Shown piece after piece: positions 25,870-37,414 of a stretch of DNA of 64,000 bases (position 1 is the stretch's first letter; every line of letters begins with the position of its first letter). Below the pieces are notes generated by a model. The model was not told the origin of the DNA and did not search any database. It worked only from the letters and a program-made list of their open reading frames with translations. Made by a program: the position numbers and the translations under genes. The DNA comes from Bolinopsis microptera (Eukaryota; Ctenophora; Tentaculata; Lobata; Bolinopsidae). The stretch lies in NCBI RefSeq assembly GCF_026151205.1, contig NC_087072.1:13802169-13866168 (forward strand). Reading direction: 5' to 3'.

Positions 25870-27028
25870 CCTGAAATAAATTGTGTTACTTTTATATCTG
25901 GAACTAAGGGAGATGTTTGAAAAAAGCTGATAGTGATATTAAATACCAAAATGATGTACAATTAATCAAGAGGTTACTTTACTAATAATTAACCTTAATG
26001 TCTAGGATCTAACTATAATGTATGATATGTATATCGAGAATAAATATGTATAATTTACAAGGTAACAATGTGAACAGGACTTGGGCATCTTTTTGTGCTA
26101 GCAAATTTTAGCATTATAATTTTAACGGGCAAATATATCAGTGATACTTGAATTGAATGGCTCAAATATTCTTCCCTGAGTATGACCTAACGCTTAGTAC
26201 GATCTATTTTGTTCATCATAGTACATAAGTCTCGCATACTAATAAAGTCCATCTGTATTTATGGACCAGAACAACTTGTCTAACGAGGTTTTCCTCACTT
26301 CAGTTTCCATGATACCGTATTAATGTTTTTAAAGATGTCGGATAGGCATAACTATTTTTAATTTTAATGTTATTTCAAACCATAATTATTAAAGATAATT
26401 ACTGGTAAAACTAGGGTGTAGAGAAACTTGATCGTTCGTGCGGTAACCGCGTCGAAGTTCTTGTAGTAGTTATTTTGATCTAAAACCTTATTATATTCTT
26501 TTGTAGATTACATTTACATTACCATTCGGTGCAGTATAGGCACGCCTTCATGTTAAGAAAGTGGTAATGTTTTGGATTTCAAAGCTGAGTAACGCATCAT
26601 CAAATGAATTGACGTTTCAACTTCTAATACGGGATGGCTTTCTTTCCAAACAGAAAAATGAGTAGATCACACTTTTCACAAGAATAAGATTCATTTTTCT
26701 AAAAGCAAATCATGGCCGGACTGTTGAGTCACCCTGTAATATAATATTCCAACTTTTGACCTGTAAACCATAAGCGCAATTATAGTAACACTGCTACTAC
26801 AACTACTACTTTATAGCAACATTTTCTTATTGGAAGTTGTAAATTCAGTGAAACGGAACAATGAGTAGAAGCTTGAGCAAAACCTTCGCCAACCTAAATA
26901 AAAATGATTGGCAAACTAACTTACTTTCACAATTTGCGAACTTTGCTGTAGCAGTTATAGCCCTTAGTTTCTCTTAGACAAATACGGTAGCCCTTAGTTT
27001 CTCTTAGACAAATACGGATGAAGCTGAA
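25870..27028. other. Intergenic between ALMS-motif gene and receptor 2
   Basis: The two genes diverge here, so their promoters should lie in this 1.16 kb. A 29-bp tandem duplication (GCCCTTAGTTTCTCTTAGAC) at about 26960-27017 ends 11 bp before the receptor 2 ATG. No other feature is seen. Confidence 0.55.
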
Positions 27029-28517
27029 ATGCATACTTCTATATTCTCAAATATAGAGCTATTTAGCATACAGAGTGATGCAGCTAGATACACCTGGACA
27101 GTATTCAATAGTTTCTTGCTTCTTTCATCACTTATAGGCGACAGCCTCATTCTGATAGGGTCCATCAAGTACAGGGCCATCAAACTTCATCCCATGATTA
27201 TTGCAATCATGCAACACATGGCAGCCCTCGATCTGATGCTATCTACTATCTTGATTATCCCCAATTTAGTGTCATTGATCGCAAATAAGTGGGTTCTAGG
27301 AGACGCTCTGTGCATCATCAGTGCTTATTTTGCCCACTTTGGCTATCCAGCAAGTATCTACCTCATATTGGCCATGACCACAACAAAGCTAATCATCGTC
27401 AAGTTTCCATTTCGGGCTGCATCATGGCCGGCAAAGAGGGCTCATCTCGTCGCGGCAGTCATTTGGCTCTACTCATTGAATATGCCCGTCCTTTTCATTG
27501 CCATTGGAAAGTATGATGTATCCTTTGACTACAGGACGTATGGCTGTGATTATGGCTTCACAGATACCTTGTGGTCAGTTCTGCTCCCTATATTCTCACT
27601 TACTATCGGAATAATTCCCAACATTCTCGTTATTATAACTACCCTGATGTTGCTGCTAGAGGCTAGGAAGGTAACCAAGAGAGCTGGAAGAGTGGAAAGT
27701 CTGAGGATGCAGGGTGTTCTTACTGTGGTTCTCACTGCTACTGTCTTCACAGTTTCCTTCCTGCCGTTCTCCATCTACCACATGGGTGCTTCATTCGTGG
27801 TCGAAAACCCACCGGGAAAATTCCATGCGCAATTCTACAAGATCGCAGGAACCATCATGTCACTGACCATCATGAGCAACTTCTATATCTACAGTCTGAC
27901 CATGAATAGCTTCAAGCAGTTTCTTCAAGATAAGATAGGCCATATAATCTTCTCACGAACTTCGCCCAATCAAGGTAATCTAGTTTTAACTGCTGGTTGG
28001 GCAATTGCCAACATTTTACATTCTGCTCTTGGCAGCTCTCTTTAACATTATCTATGATATGACGATTGTGAATTCATGTCATGCGTTAAATTTTCATTTG
28101 GCCAAAAACTATACTGGAAGAGTGACAGCTAGATAAAGTATCCTAAGCCAGATATATAAGAATTTAACGTTATTTAATAAGTCTGACACTATTGTACTAA
28201 ACAGTGACAACAAGCAGTCGGAGGAGAAAGAACAAGGCTGAGGAAATACCAACTTCTCAAGGTAAGTATCAATGCTGCAGCATTTATGATTTATTGTATC
28301 TGTGAACATTATCATAATACACTTTCAGTTACTTTCGACTCTCGATGCTTTTATTCTAGAAGTAGAGATTTTAAACAGCTGTACGCTGAGGTGCCTATAA
28401 GATCGTTTTTTTATTTTTAGATTGAAGCAGGTCCGATATGAATAGTAATGAGAATATTTATTAGGTACAGCTCAGAGGCAAGAAGGGGAGGATCACGCTC
28501 TGGAGAGTCAGCTTTAA
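27029..28517 (+). CDS. Rhodopsin-class (class A-like) G-protein-coupled receptor 2, intact, three exons
   Basis: Exons 27029-27974, 28205-28261 and 28465-28517 join in frame into 351 residues. Exon 1 carries all seven membrane segments. TM1 has LSSLIGDSLIL, where GN is replaced by GD. TM2 has Asp in AALDL, and a Cys precedes TM3 (LGDALCI) with its partner in GCDYG. TM5 is rich in Ile and Leu with NILVII. TM6 has SFLPFS (CWxP reduced to LP). TM7 has SNFYIYSLT followed by helix 8 SFKQFL. The DRY position reads TTTKLIIVKFP. The two small exons encode a basic then acidic cytoplasmic tail. Paralogue of receptors 1 and 3; no ligand can be named. Confidence 0.87.
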
Positions 28518-29634
28518 GAGCCACTAAACAACTGCACTATTAGTTATTACCTTTACTTATTATAGTATCTGTATTGGTTCAGGTTGCTGCCAACGATGTT
28601 TTGCAGTAAAACTAACTCTGTTTGCTTTCTTTACTGCGTTCAAATATGTGCACAATATTTCTACACATGCTTATTGATTCATGGCTTGTTTTTATATTAT
28701 AGTTTCTTTCCAAGTCGATGATCGATGTTTTAAGTAAATACTCTTTTTCAGTAAACATTATTATTTAAAATTTTTGCGGAACTGGTAGCTGGCTATTTTA
28801 GGTTATTGTTTGCTAGAAAAATCGTCTTTTTAGAAAAATGTTTTAAAAACCAAACAAAAAAACAAAAAACTAATACTATGTAAAAATATGATAATTCTTT
28901 TAAGTTTCAATAGTTTTAACATCATATTAGCGTGAATATAGACGTTTGGAATATGGTCAGATTATATTATAGCTTAGATTAGTATTAGTATTTGTAGTAA
29001 TCGGGCTTTAAAATAGCAGCAATAAAAAGGCTAAACAAATAAATAATTATTATTGCTGTTTTTAGTCTTTTGTTGTTAAATGATAATTAATTTAACATTT
29101 TTTGTTAAGTTTGGTTAAGACTAAAATTGTAATGCTCATCAGAGATAACCTTTTTACAAAAATTGTAACCCTTTAAGACCAAAGTTTTGTGAATTTTACA
29201 ATATTTTCCTCAATACTGTCTTTCTTATTTCCAAATATGGCCTGGCTTTATTTCCAACAGATATATACACCACAATTTAACAAAAATTTGATGCTTTATT
29301 CGCCAGTCCAACTTAATTCGTACCGCTACCCCTCTTTTTTGTCTACTGAATATAAAATGTGTTATGTCGCTACCCCTCTTTATTGTCTACTGAATATAAA
29401 ATGTGTTATGTCATTTTAAAGTTATAAGGTCCACTAACATTTAGCAAGAAATGTGATTCCTCCCAAACTGATGAATGAGCAGCTAGCCCTTTTTAGTACT
29501 TTCTTAAGAATACTTCCTCAGTAAGAAGATATAGATGGATACTAAAATGTCGGGTAGTTTTTTCTAGACCGCACTATACGTTCATTTCCGTTAGTCTATT
29601 TTGTAATATTGCGCAGAGTCCTGAATCGTGTAAG
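28518..29634. other. Intergenic between receptors 2 and 3
   Basis: AT-rich DNA with a two-copy tandem of about 50 bp (GCTACCCCTCTTT...ATGTGTTATGTC) at about 29325-29412. No coding signal. Confidence 0.6.
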
Positions 29635-30611
29635 ATGGCAATCTACAACTACAGTAACTACACCACGTTTGCAATTAAAAGTGATGGAGAAAGATACATT
29701 CTTACTGGATTCAATCTGTTTATCCTGCTCTCATCTCTTGTAGGGGACAGTACAATACTGGTCGGATCACTGAACTACAAAGCTTTTAAACTGCATAAAA
29801 TAATTGAAACCACGATCCAGCACCTGGCCGTCTGTGATATCCTCTTCTCGATCACAAGCGTTCTTCCGAGCACGATCTCGATATTAGCTAACAAGTGGGT
29901 ATTTGGAGAGATATTGTGCTACTTTAGAGCTCACTCCGGTTACCTGCTAGGAGTTACTGAATGGCTGCTCATCTCTCTCATAACTCTTGTAAACTGCTGG
30001 TGATAAAGTTCCCTCTTCGAGCTGGAATTGTGTCCAACAAACAGTGCCACATGTTGTGTTCAGCAGCGTGGATCATCGCATTGGTCACACCACTGACGTA
30101 CCTTTTGGTAGATAAAGATGATGTTTTGTTTGACTACAGGACATATGTTTGCATTTATGGCTTTTCAGCAAAGATTTGGAATTGGTTGAAGCCACTTTTG
30201 TCGGTTTTCTTGTCAATACTACCGAACATAGTAGTGATAGTCACAACGGTTATGCTACTGCTGGAGGCTAGAAGAATTGCACGAAGAGGTCGAGAAAGTT
30301 TAAGATGGCAAGGAATCCTCACTGTTACCCTCACAGCAGGAGTGTTCTGCCTCTCGGTAATTCCCTACACAGTTTACCTTATAGCTGCAGCCTATGTCAC
30401 GGAGGAGCCGCCCGGACCATTCCACATAAACTTTTTCAGAGTTGCAGCTTGCTCCTTGCAGTTCAACATTTTATGTCATTTTTATATCTACAGCCTGACC
30501 CTGACTTCTTTTAGGAAGTTTCTAAGGGAGAGGAGAATTGTGGTTGCTGCTTGCCTTTCCATTCGCTCTTCAGACCCGTCCATTAATGTTGCTATGAACA
30601 CCAGGGTTTAA
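29635..30611 (+). pseudogene. Rhodopsin-class (class A-like) receptor 3, one frameshift
   Basis: Starts at ATG 29635 with an NYSNYT N-glycosylation-like N-terminus. TM1 has LSSLVGDSTIL, TM2 has VCDILFS, and the frame runs to a stop just after TM3. A second frame from about 29985 continues with KLLVIKFPLRA, SILPNIVVI, SVIPYTVY and CHFYIYSLTLTSFRKFL to a stop at 30611. Adding one base near 29985-29992 would give about 325 residues in register with receptor 2. Unlike receptors 1 and 2 the C-terminus is encoded without a further intron. Two explanations stand: a recent pseudogene, or a one-base error in the assembly. Confidence 0.82.
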
Positions 30612-30965
30612 ATATCTGGTTTCTAGGATTTCCTGGTATTTTCTGTTTAACAAGGATTTTGTTCGTATGTGATTTTACAAAGCCATTCATTTTAACGTTG
30701 CTATTCAATTTGAATATGATAAGCTCATAGTCAAGCAAATTAACACACGAAATGAAATACTTTTACGAGATCTAACCTTTAAACTTATTCGGTAATTTTG
30801 ATCGTCAAAATGGAACCTATTTGCTATTATGTTGTCAAAATATGTTTTTCAATTGTCGTCAGATTGTGAGCTAAACCAAGGTAACATTGAAATTCAAAGA
30901 TAACCAATAATATACAGAAAACCATAACAGTGCCACAAGATAAAAAAGAAAGCATAAATATCAAC

Positions 30966-31287
30966 TCACGCTATCTGATCGTAGTAAAGATGGTAGTCGG
31001 GATAGGTTTGTGGGTACTCAGGGAACTTGGGAATATCTGCGGCTGAACCCGTAGTTGAGCTGATTTGTGGGTACAAGTACGTCCAAACTACATCCTAAAA
31101 AGGGTTATATTCGTCTGTTTTATTCTTTTATCGAGTTTAAAGCTACACATTGACAATCAGATCGGGTTCGGAGCTCAATGCAGAAGTTTTCAAGTGATAA
31201 AGTAAAGCATATGTAATATAGTAATATATATTGACACGAAGCGAAGGCACGTGACAAAGGAAGACTCACCTCGTCAGAAGTTGCCAT
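30966..31287 (-). CDS. Small two-exon protein of about 48 residues, unknown
   Basis: Exon 1 31287-31270 encodes MATSDE and ends at a GTGAGT donor. Exon 2 31094-30966 follows a CTTTTTAG acceptor and encodes DVVWTYLYPQISS through a Tyr- and Pro-rich end to a TGA. Phase is kept at the junction. The TGA lies inside a sequence that could itself be a donor (GC|GTGAGT), so the exon may splice onward and the protein be longer; I see no obvious next exon before receptor 3. Family not recognised. Its short Pro/Tyr-rich composition is reminiscent of small ciliary proteins, but that is only a guess. Confidence 0.45.
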
Positions 31288-33061
31288 TCTTTACTCACTA
31301 CAACACTACACTACACTCTGCTCTAAATGTACAGACACCGGGTAAGAAATACGAAACTGTAATGCACAGTACAACTGACTGCATGACAATGTTCCCCTGC
31401 TTTACGGCATATTAAAGACTTGTCCACGTGCAAGTCACATGGCACGATTAGGGGCCCTGTACTGGAGAGCTGGAGCTAATATTCCTTAATATTAGACATG
31501 TGCTCGGCATAATTGCTTTTAAGGGGAGGAGAGAGCAACATGCGAGAAAATACCATAATGGGAATTTGATATATAATCGCCGAGCTTCTCCTAATACAAA
31601 ACCATGCATATACTAGGCTGGTATTACCAGCTAATTAGAGAACTCTCGAAACATATTTTAAAACGGATAAATATCGCAGACTTACACCTGCGAACCTTGT
31701 CCTAGTGTGGCAATCAGGGGTGGAGGAAGCGGTGGGCGGGGGGGGGGGCGGGGGGCTGGGGGGCTTACAGCACAAGTAGATGACTAATACAGCTGCGATG
31801 GCCCTGAATCATAAGAAACACAAAGATAGAGTATATTAGGTAGCGTTGTTTGTCTAAAAGTCGGCTTAAACTGAATATAGGTAATCGATTATCGAATGGC
31901 GGGAAACTAAAGAAAAATCAGTATGGGATCAGTCTTTACTAACGCTTGGGTAAGATTAAAGATTATGACATTTAACTTTTAATTGCAAACACATTGAGTT
32001 ACAGTTCCGACGAAAATCATTTAAAAGTTGTTGTTGTTGACAATTCCGGCGAAAATTTTCAAATTAAAGTTCGCCAAAATCACACACACTGCTCAAAACT
32101 CATGCTTTAGATGACAAATTGTCTTCGCGCCTTACACACTCTGTTGCGCGCCACCCTTTGTGAGCGTGTAACGGTAGATCTAAAACGGTAGATCCGAAAA
32201 ATCTAGTTCATTTAACAATAACGACACAATTACTTTCTTAGATATAGAAAACGCTTAAATACTAGTATAAGTAAGGGGCCAAACTAAAAATGGTCGCTGA
32301 TGTTAGCACGAGGATGATGATATAGATGAGAACTAAGATAAGATAACACGGAACAAATTGATGAGCGATAGTTCGCTTGAATCTTGATACCTGATACTTG
32401 GACACAGTTGAAACTGTTACTATACCAGCTGTATACGTCAAAAAAAGAACACATGTTCGTTTTGATACTGTTATTGATCACACTACATTACAGATGACTG
32501 GGGTTATTGTAACCTTGTAGACATACTATACCTGAATAAAAGTAACGTTAAAATGTGTTATATGTAACTTAGCATAATATTCTCATAATACTTGTATATT
32601 TAGCTCTGAATAGAATATCTGACTTGAATATTATGGAAAGCGGTAAATATTTTAATTTGTAAGCGGTCAAATATACATTAATTGATCATTGAATAGAATA
32701 TTCAGTATAATGGGGAGAATAATACGCATCAGTTGCATGACAATATTATACAAGTTATTTTTTTATCAAAATCAAGACAAGCTAGTAAATTAAAGAAAAC
32801 GGTAAGCAAATAATATCAAGATGTTAAAGTCAGTCAACGGTAGTCAAACATTTTTCTTAAATTCTGGAAAATATTTGTTATCAATATTATAATTAGTCTG
32901 TTTAAAACTTTTCTATCCGCAGAACATTGTATACTGATTAAATCTCATCTAAGTGCTTCAAACTGGACTGTAAGTTTTAGGGTGAAATTTCAACCTCATT
33001 CAGCATTAATAGTCGTAAAACAGTATTAATAGAGTGAAGTCTAAGATTGGCAAATTTCAAA
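31288..33061. other. Intergenic with a G-rich tract
   Basis: At about 31736-31771 runs of 6 to 13 G are separated by single C or CT, a strong G-quadruplex-type sequence. The remainder is AT-rich. No gene is seen. Confidence 0.55.
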
Positions 33062-34768
33062 CTAAGGGTATTGTTTGTTTTGAGCTTCTTTGAGGTAAGA
33101 CTGCAAAGCATTTAACCGGGCATCAATCTCTGCAATTTCAGAATCTTTAGTAAAACTTAACTGACTGGTATCACCCTTGGTAATATAAGATGGAGAATTC
33201 AGATAGGCTTTCTGTCGACAATTTGATCCCCTATTTTCTTTGTCTTCAGATTCAGAGCCAGAAGAGGGGTATGCAAAACGGGTTCTCCGTTTATTCTGCT
33301 GATTGCTGTTTCTAGAGTTGCTGTTTCTAGAGTTGCTTCTTTGTGAATTTCCCCTGGATGCTGGTTTTTTGTTGGTCGTGCTGTTGTTGCTGCGGAGAGA
33401 GGTTTTACTGCCATTGCTCCGACAGCTATCAAGACTACTACAGCTCCCACTTCTGCCTCTTGCATTCATGAGGTTAGTTTTGATGATATCCTTGACGAGG
33501 TTTGAAGGGGGTGGTTTGTGGTATAAACTGTTTGATGGACTAGGCTTCTCAAGTGGTGTAGAACGTGCTCTGGGTAGATACGTTCTTGTTTTAGCCTGAC
33601 GATCTCGCCGAGAGTTGCTCTCCTTGACCTTCTGCTGTTTTTCCTTCACATATGCACTGGGATCAAAGCGGGGATATCTAGCCCCTGCTGGCGAGGGAGT
33701 CCTAGCTTTAGTTCTGACTTCGGGAGCGGACCTGGCACTGTTTCTGCTGTTAGATCTACTGCTGCTGTTTCTCCTGGTAAAAACACTTCTTTCCATGCTG
33801 CTCCCCCTGCTCCTTCTGTCCACACTGTCTCTGCTGCGATCCACACTGCCTGATCTCTGTCTATCTGCAGGAGTTACCCTACCCCTGCTGGTTGAACGAG
33901 AATTCTGCTGGTAAGATCTTGATTCAGGAGTGACACTCTTGCTGTTTCTGTTATACTGATAGTTGTGCAACTTATTTCGCTTTGCAATGTTAAGCTCCGT
34001 AGTCACACTGCGAAGTTTCACAGTCAAGGCTCGGTTCTCAGACCTCATATTTTCAACCTCCTCAATGAGTTGCTTACATTCACTAGTCTTCTTATCCAGA
34101 CTACGCTGATACTTATTTTTTTCTCGAATAAGATCAGACTCCAGATTTCGTAAGGCCTCTTGAAGAGTATGTATCATTTTTGGTTGATCCTTTTTCCCAT
34201 GTTTTTTTATAGATTCTAATTCTTTTCTCAATTCCGAATTCTCTTTGCAACAAGCTGAATGTTTTTGCTGCTTTTGTGGTGAACCAACACTAATGATCTG
34301 GTTTTTTAAGTACTCAATTTCACTTTGTAATTTGGTGACGTTATCTTGCAGCTCTGTAGGGGACATTTTGCCAACATATTGTAGTGGTAACGGGTAGTGG
34401 ACAGTATCATATTTAACTTTGTATGTTAAAATTAGATACCTTTTGCTATCTGAAGTTTTCTTATCTAGATGTTTTCCAGTCTTCAAAGCAAGCAAATCGG
34501 AATAGGTCAGCAACTCAACGTAAACATGATCTGTTTTATCAGCAACAGCATCTGAGAGCATTTCCAGAAAAACCGAATATTCCTTAAAACTACCAGTTTT
34601 CCGAGTTACATTCTCTATGTACGAACTTGTAAACTCTGCCCTCCACAAATCACCAGTTCTTAAGTTTTGGGCTTCAATAGAGACACTGTTTGATTCATCA
34701 TTAGTCCATTTTATTGAGTGTTCAATACCGTTGACAAGAACACTGCCAGTTATAAACTCCTTCGACAT
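33062..34768 (-). CDS. CCDC61: CCDC61 (VFL3 family) basal body protein
   Basis: 568 residues in one coding exon, starting at ATG 34768 just after an acceptor-like TTTCAGAT, so a non-coding first exon is likely. Residues 1-140 form the XRCC4/SAS6-like head domain of CCDC61 (SVLVNGIEHSIKW, LYVELLTYSDLLALK-type blocks). Residues 150-265 are heptad-rich coiled coil. Residues 270-500 are very rich in Ser, Arg and Asn (many RS and SRNS units), which matches the basic, disordered, microtubule-binding part of the family. A short helical end (EIDARLNALQSYLKEAQ) closes it. Human CCDC61 is about 510 residues. The family anchors basal body accessory fibres. No break is seen. Confidence 0.9.
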   Translation of the reverse strand: MSKEFITGSVLVNGIEHSIKWTNDESNSVSIEAQNLRTGDLWRAEFTSSYIENVTRKTGSFKEYSVFLEMLSDAVADKTDHVYVELLTYSDLLALKTGKHLDKKTSDSKRYLILTYKVKYDTVHYPLPLQYVGKMSPTELQDNVTKLQSEIEYLKNQIISVGSPQKQQKHSACCKENSELRKELESIKKHGKKDQPKMIHTLQEALRNLESDLIREKNKYQRSLDKKTSECKQLIEEVENMRSENRALTVKLRSVTTELNIAKRNKLHNYQYNRNSKSVTPESRSYQQNSRSTSRGRVTPADRQRSGSVDRSRDSVDRRSRGSSMERSVFTRRNSSSRSNSRNSARSAPEVRTKARTPSPAGARYPRFDPSAYVKEKQQKVKESNSRRDRQAKTRTYLPRARSTPLEKPSPSNSLYHKPPPSNLVKDIIKTNLMNARGRSGSCSSLDSCRSNGSKTSLRSNNSTTNKKPASRGNSQRSNSRNSNSRNSNQQNKRRTRFAYPSSGSESEDKENRGSNCRQKAYLNSPSYITKGDTSQLSFTKDSEIAEIDARLNALQSYLKEAQNKQYP

Positions 34769-35592
34769 ATCTGAAACGAAAATACATTATATTTTATTAA
34801 ATTTCAAATTCAATTCAATTTATTCCTTCAAGCATAACAAAACGAATATACAAATTTGATTACTCAAACATCTAAAGAAAGCTTTGATAAACGGAAAATT
34901 ATCAGAATATAAAAAGAGGTTTTGGAAGATTTTTGAAGAGGTGTTTTTTCAATTAAACAAATAATCAATTAAACAAATAATCAAAGTTTTAGCACATTTT
35001 ACAGCATAAAATTTAAACAAATGAAAACATATAATGCTCTTAGTGGTAAATGGCCGTTTGTTCTGAGCTGTATGATTTTTTGACTATCAACTAGCGGGGC
35101 AAGGAATGTACTGGCTGGTAGCTTTTGTACACACCAGAACGCTAGTCTGGTTGATTAGTGACCAAATTAGAGGCGTTGATAGGAAGGTATTATAATTTGT
35201 GGGTGTAAGAGGGAATATTTGGCATGCATTATTCTAGCAGCTATTTTGTAACAAATGGTCTTTACGATTATTAAGGACGGTAAGTATTTTGGGTGTTCAA
35301 TACTAAATCATGGCTAAATGTCTAAGTGGGGGCCGGGGGTTTAAATTTAAGGGAGAAAAAGAAATGAATATTGGGTTATAATATTAATCATAGATGTATA
35401 ACTATTGTACTAAAAATTTGATCATAATGCTTAGGGTCTTTATTAGAATTCAAATTGGATACAAAAGTAGGATCTCTTTACACTACACTTACTCACTCAC
35501 ACATCACATTTAACTTGACAGAGGAATACGCTGGCAGAGTAAGTCGATTTGGTCATGAAATTTTGGAGGTCAGGTGGAATCCCTGCAGGAGC
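34769..35592. other. Intergenic, no gene seen
   Basis: AT-rich; includes the likely 5' region of CCDC61 and the 3' tail of the LINE to its right. No structured repeat is noted. Confidence 0.5.
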
Positions 35593-36783
35593 CTACGAAA
35601 ATTTAAGGTTACAAATATCAAAGTCTTTATTTGTCCAGTCATACACGGCATGACAATGCTGGTTGGAAAGTAGTGAAGATTTCAGTTTGGATTTCAGGCA
35701 AGAAATACTAACAGAACAATCAAAGATTTTAAGGTTAGGGGTTATTATATTCCATATTTTCGTTGACCTCGTGTTATGGTTGACTGGGGGATCCGGTTTA
35801 TTGATAATAAGCATTTGTTTCCTGGAAGAACGAGAATACTCTTCGTACATAGACATAGGAGTAGAAAACTTCATGATCTTGAATAATTCTATGTAGCTAT
35901 GGTAAGTATAAAGATTTTGTACAGTGAGTATCTCGTTGTTTTTAAACAGAGGTTTAGTGTGCTCCTTTTTATAAAATTTACTATCAAGTTTCTGGTCAGT
36001 AAATGGTCTGGTTCGAACACACGTTTTGAATTTATCCAGGTAGGCTGCTCTATCACCAAACAAGACCCTCAGACAGTACTTCTGTGCAGTGAATATTGAG
36101 CTTATACGATTTTTAGCTGCCCCACCCCATGCTGATATGCAGTACGACAGATGGGATTCAAAAAGAGTGTAGTATAACTGTCTGTGGAGAAATTCTGGGA
36201 GGGAGCAGCGTAGACGACACAGAGTTGAGGTGGCATGGTTAAGCTTTCGTTTTAGGGCTATTATATGTTCTTCCCATGTTAGATTTTCGTCAATGACGAC
36301 TCCTAAAAATCTAGCTGACGTTACTCTTTTGATAGGGTAGTTGTCTATATTCATTATGAATTCTTCTTCAACGTTTGCTTCAGTACGTGACTTAGGTCTA
36401 AAGTGAATGTAGCAGCATTTTGACATGTTTATGTGAAGTTTGTTAGCCCGCATGTATGTTTGAAGGTTTGAAAGTAGGGCGTTGCTGCGTTCATATGCTT
36501 CTTGTGCAGTTTTACCAACAACAAATATGTTGGTGTCATCCGCAAAGGTGACAAACGATCCCAAGCTAGAGCTATTAGAGATATCATTTATGTAAAGTAG
36601 GAATAAAAGGGGTCCGAGAATTGACCCCTGGGGAACCCCAAATTTTATTGGAAGTAGGTCGGACTTTTCTCCTACAACATCAGTGTACTGAAATCGATTA
36701 GTTAGGTAGCTCTTGATCAGATCATTTGCCACGCCACGGATGCCATACCTTTCTAGTTTGGTAAGTAATGTTGAGTGATGATG
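35593..36783 (-). pseudogene. LINE reverse transcriptase, C-terminal part
   Basis: Open frame of about 390 residues from a non-LTR retrotransposon. It shows RT block 4 (FGVPQGSILGPLLFLLYIND), the catalytic FADD box (YADD class), KLHINMSKC and the thumb block FLGVVIDENLTW. The upstream RT blocks lie to the right, separated by an insertion. Blocks fit jockey/CR1-type LINEs, but the clade is not resolved. The reading frame itself is open, so the insertions, not point decay, have killed it. Confidence 0.85.
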
Positions 36784-37180
36784 ATATTAACTTAAAACTT
36801 ATTATTATTTTTTTACATACTCCTTCTTAGTGTGGTGACTTGGGGTCCATATGCATAAATATAACAAGATGATAAACCAAAAAGAACAACTGGGGTAGGT
36901 AGGTAGCCCAGGTGGGTGCGTAAACTTTACGGTCTGCTCTCTCCAAGATCAGCCTGCTTCTCCATTTTACCGTGAAGCCTAATTTCTAGTTTTTATAAAT
37001 ACAATGCAAGTGCAGGTTTACTAATCTTAATCTACTTAACAACTCAATAGCCCAAGTCACCATACCTGTAGTATATTCCATGGCATGGTAATAGAAGAAC
37101 TTTAAAGTTTTTAAAATTGTTGCTATAATTGATTTAAATAAAAAAATTTGTTGTTTTCTTGAAAAATTTGTTGTTTTCTT
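36784..37180. mobile_element. About 400-bp insertion splitting the LINE
   Basis: The LINE frame stops after DTIDQ (about 37181) and resumes as HHHSTLLTKLERYG at about 36783. Between them lies unrelated AT-rich DNA with a doubled AAAAATTTGTTGTTTTCTTG at its right edge and GGTGGGTGCGTAAAC inside. Ends and family not determined. Confidence 0.6.
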
Positions 37181-37414
37181 GATCTATAGTATCGAAAGCT
37201 TTGCTGAGGTCGATGAATATGCCTAACACATGGTGCTTCAATTTGATGTGCTTAGATATGAGGTCAACAGAGTAGTTTACTGCATGGGAGGTTGAGTGCG
37301 ATTGCCTGAAACCAAACTGAGTCTTAGATATTATTCCCTGAGAGCTGACAAACGAATCAATCCTAGAATATATGATTTTCTCAAATATTTTGCCAAATAT
37401 GGACAAGGTGGATA
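37181..37414 (-). pseudogene. LINE reverse transcriptase, middle part
   Basis: Encodes SIFGKIFEKIIYSRI, FGFRQSHSTSHAV and the first catalytic block IFIDLSKAFDTID. It joins the part at 38971 through the split codons of NYRP-ISTLS; the break is the insertion at 37415-38968. Confidence 0.85.

Noticed and set aside
33303-33914. Leu-rich plus-strand frames resembling membrane proteins
   Set aside because: Shadows of the Ser/Arg-rich part of CCDC61 on the other strand.
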